Below, piece after piece: positions 24,199 through 24,731 of a stretch of DNA of 24,731 nt. Position numbers and translations under genes: made by a program. The stretch comes from an uncultured Chloroflexota bacterium (GTDB taxonomy: Bacteria > Chloroflexota > Chloroflexia > Thermomicrobiales > UBA6265), in contig CALGSZ010000119.1 in NCBI GenBank assembly GCA_937901745.1, positions 1-24,731 of the forward strand, in the 5' to 3' direction. Under the pieces are notes generated by a model. The model was given only the letters and a program-made list of their open reading frames with translations, searched no databases and was not told where the DNA came from. Each line of letters begins with the position of its first letter. Position 1 is the first letter of the stretch.

Positions 24199-24731
24199 TC
24201 AATCCTCCACCCAATCCCGCGTTAAGAACAGCCAAAACGCGAGACCGGCGTACCGGCCATACGGCTGAAACCGCTCGACAATCTCCGCGTCCGGCACCGA
24301 CTCCCGCCCCACCAGCCGGGCATACTTCGGCCGCGTCCAAGAATCGAGAATCAGCCACGAATACCGGCCAAGCATCATCATGATGTGCGCCGCCGCGTAT
24401 GGCCCGACTCCCGGTAATGCCAGCAACCGCTTCCGCAGATCCTCGTCCGAAAGCTCCTCCGGCGTCGCCCGCCCCAGCCACTCCAGATCGACGTCACCCG
24501 CCACCACCAATTGCGCCAGCGCCCGCAGGTAGCGCCCACGATAGCCGCTGCGCACCACCTGGCGATAGAACTCCTCGTCGGCCGCGGCCATCGCCGCCGG
24601 ACTCGGGAACGTCCGCCCCTCCACGCCCGTCGGCGGCGCGCCGTCCGCTGGCTCCCCGAGATGCTCCACCAGCGCATTGACCATCCGCACCGTCGCCGAC
24701 CACGCGCAATTCGTCGTGCAGATCGTCTTGA
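24199..24731 (-). CDS. HhH-GPD DNA glycosylase, 3-methyladenine glycosylase-like (5' end outside window)
   Basis: The frame is open to the right edge. The visible part begins KTICTTNCAWSATVRMVN, which resembles the conserved early segment of the family, so an internal GTG at 24690 is not the true start. The helix-hairpin-helix is LALPGVGPYAAAHIMMMLGR, and the probable catalytic aspartate is in LILDSWTRPKYA. There is no C-terminal four-cysteine cluster, so it is not an endonuclease III type. It would excise alkylated bases in base-excision repair. The C-terminus is WLFLTRDWVED. It converges on the decayed restriction gene with 74 bases between. Confidence 0.75.
   Translation of the reverse strand, partial: KTICTTNCAWSATVRMVNALVEHLGEPADGAPPTGVEGRTFPSPAAMAAADEEFYRQVVRSGYRGRYLRALAQLVVAGDVDLEWLGRATPEELSDEDLRKRLLALPGVGPYAAAHIMMMLGRYSWLILDSWTRPKYARLVGRESVPDAEIVERFQPYGRYAGLAFWLFLTRDWVED

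Overview
This is a GC-rich bacterial window with dense genes, mostly G/C third codon positions, several probable GTG starts and good GGAGG-type ribosome sites. The gene content points to Chloroflexota, probably Thermomicrobia: a GH42-like glycosidase, a B12-dependent class II ribonucleotide reductase with a C-terminal zinc finger, a RecB-nuclease/UPF1-like helicase fusion, a Thr/Pro-linker envelope protein and a PucR-type regulator. This assignment is inference from family resemblance; there is no rRNA or other phylogenetic marker in the window.

Left part (1-6378). The first 48 bases look like the start of a minus-strand radical SAM gene that leaves the window. A GH42-like beta-galactosidase (329-2650) is followed by a Tat-exported solute-binding protein (2821-4491) and two ABC permeases (4551-5507, 5473-6378). 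A strong intercistronic hairpin separates the binding protein from the permeases. The glycosidase and binding-protein upstream regions share a promoter-like sequence, which suggests one glycoside uptake and hydrolysis unit. No ATPase genes are present.

Middle (6379-12514). A single large gene encodes a Cas4/Dna2-type RecB nuclease, a degenerate RNase H-like domain and a superfamily 1 helicase. Its 3' end runs into a G-rich/C-rich inverted repeat element. An LLM-class oxidoreductase and a convergent GYD-domain gene follow.

Right-middle (12515-18671). A minus-strand two-gene operon encodes a membrane-anchored protein with a degenerate nuclease-fold domain and a small helical protein; a clear terminator follows it. 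Upstream lies about 700 bp without a credible gene, containing operator-like repeats and many hairpins. A PucR-type regulator, whose ribosome site is buried in a 9-bp hairpin, is divergent from an ECF-transporter S component.

Right (18672-24731). The B12-dependent ribonucleotide reductase has a near-consensus promoter overlapped by a perfect LexA/SOS-type palindrome, then a long leader that can fold into a pseudoknot. A strong terminator ends the gene. Next comes a lower-GC restriction-modification island: an intact beta-class DNA methyltransferase and a decayed partner endonuclease with an in-frame stop and an apparently missing catalytic core. A 3-methyladenine-glycosylase-like gene runs off the right edge.

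The observations I would check first are the LexA box and structured leader of the reductase, the dead endonuclease beside a live methylase, the buried ribosome site of the PucR gene, and the repeat element that supplies the end of the helicase gene.
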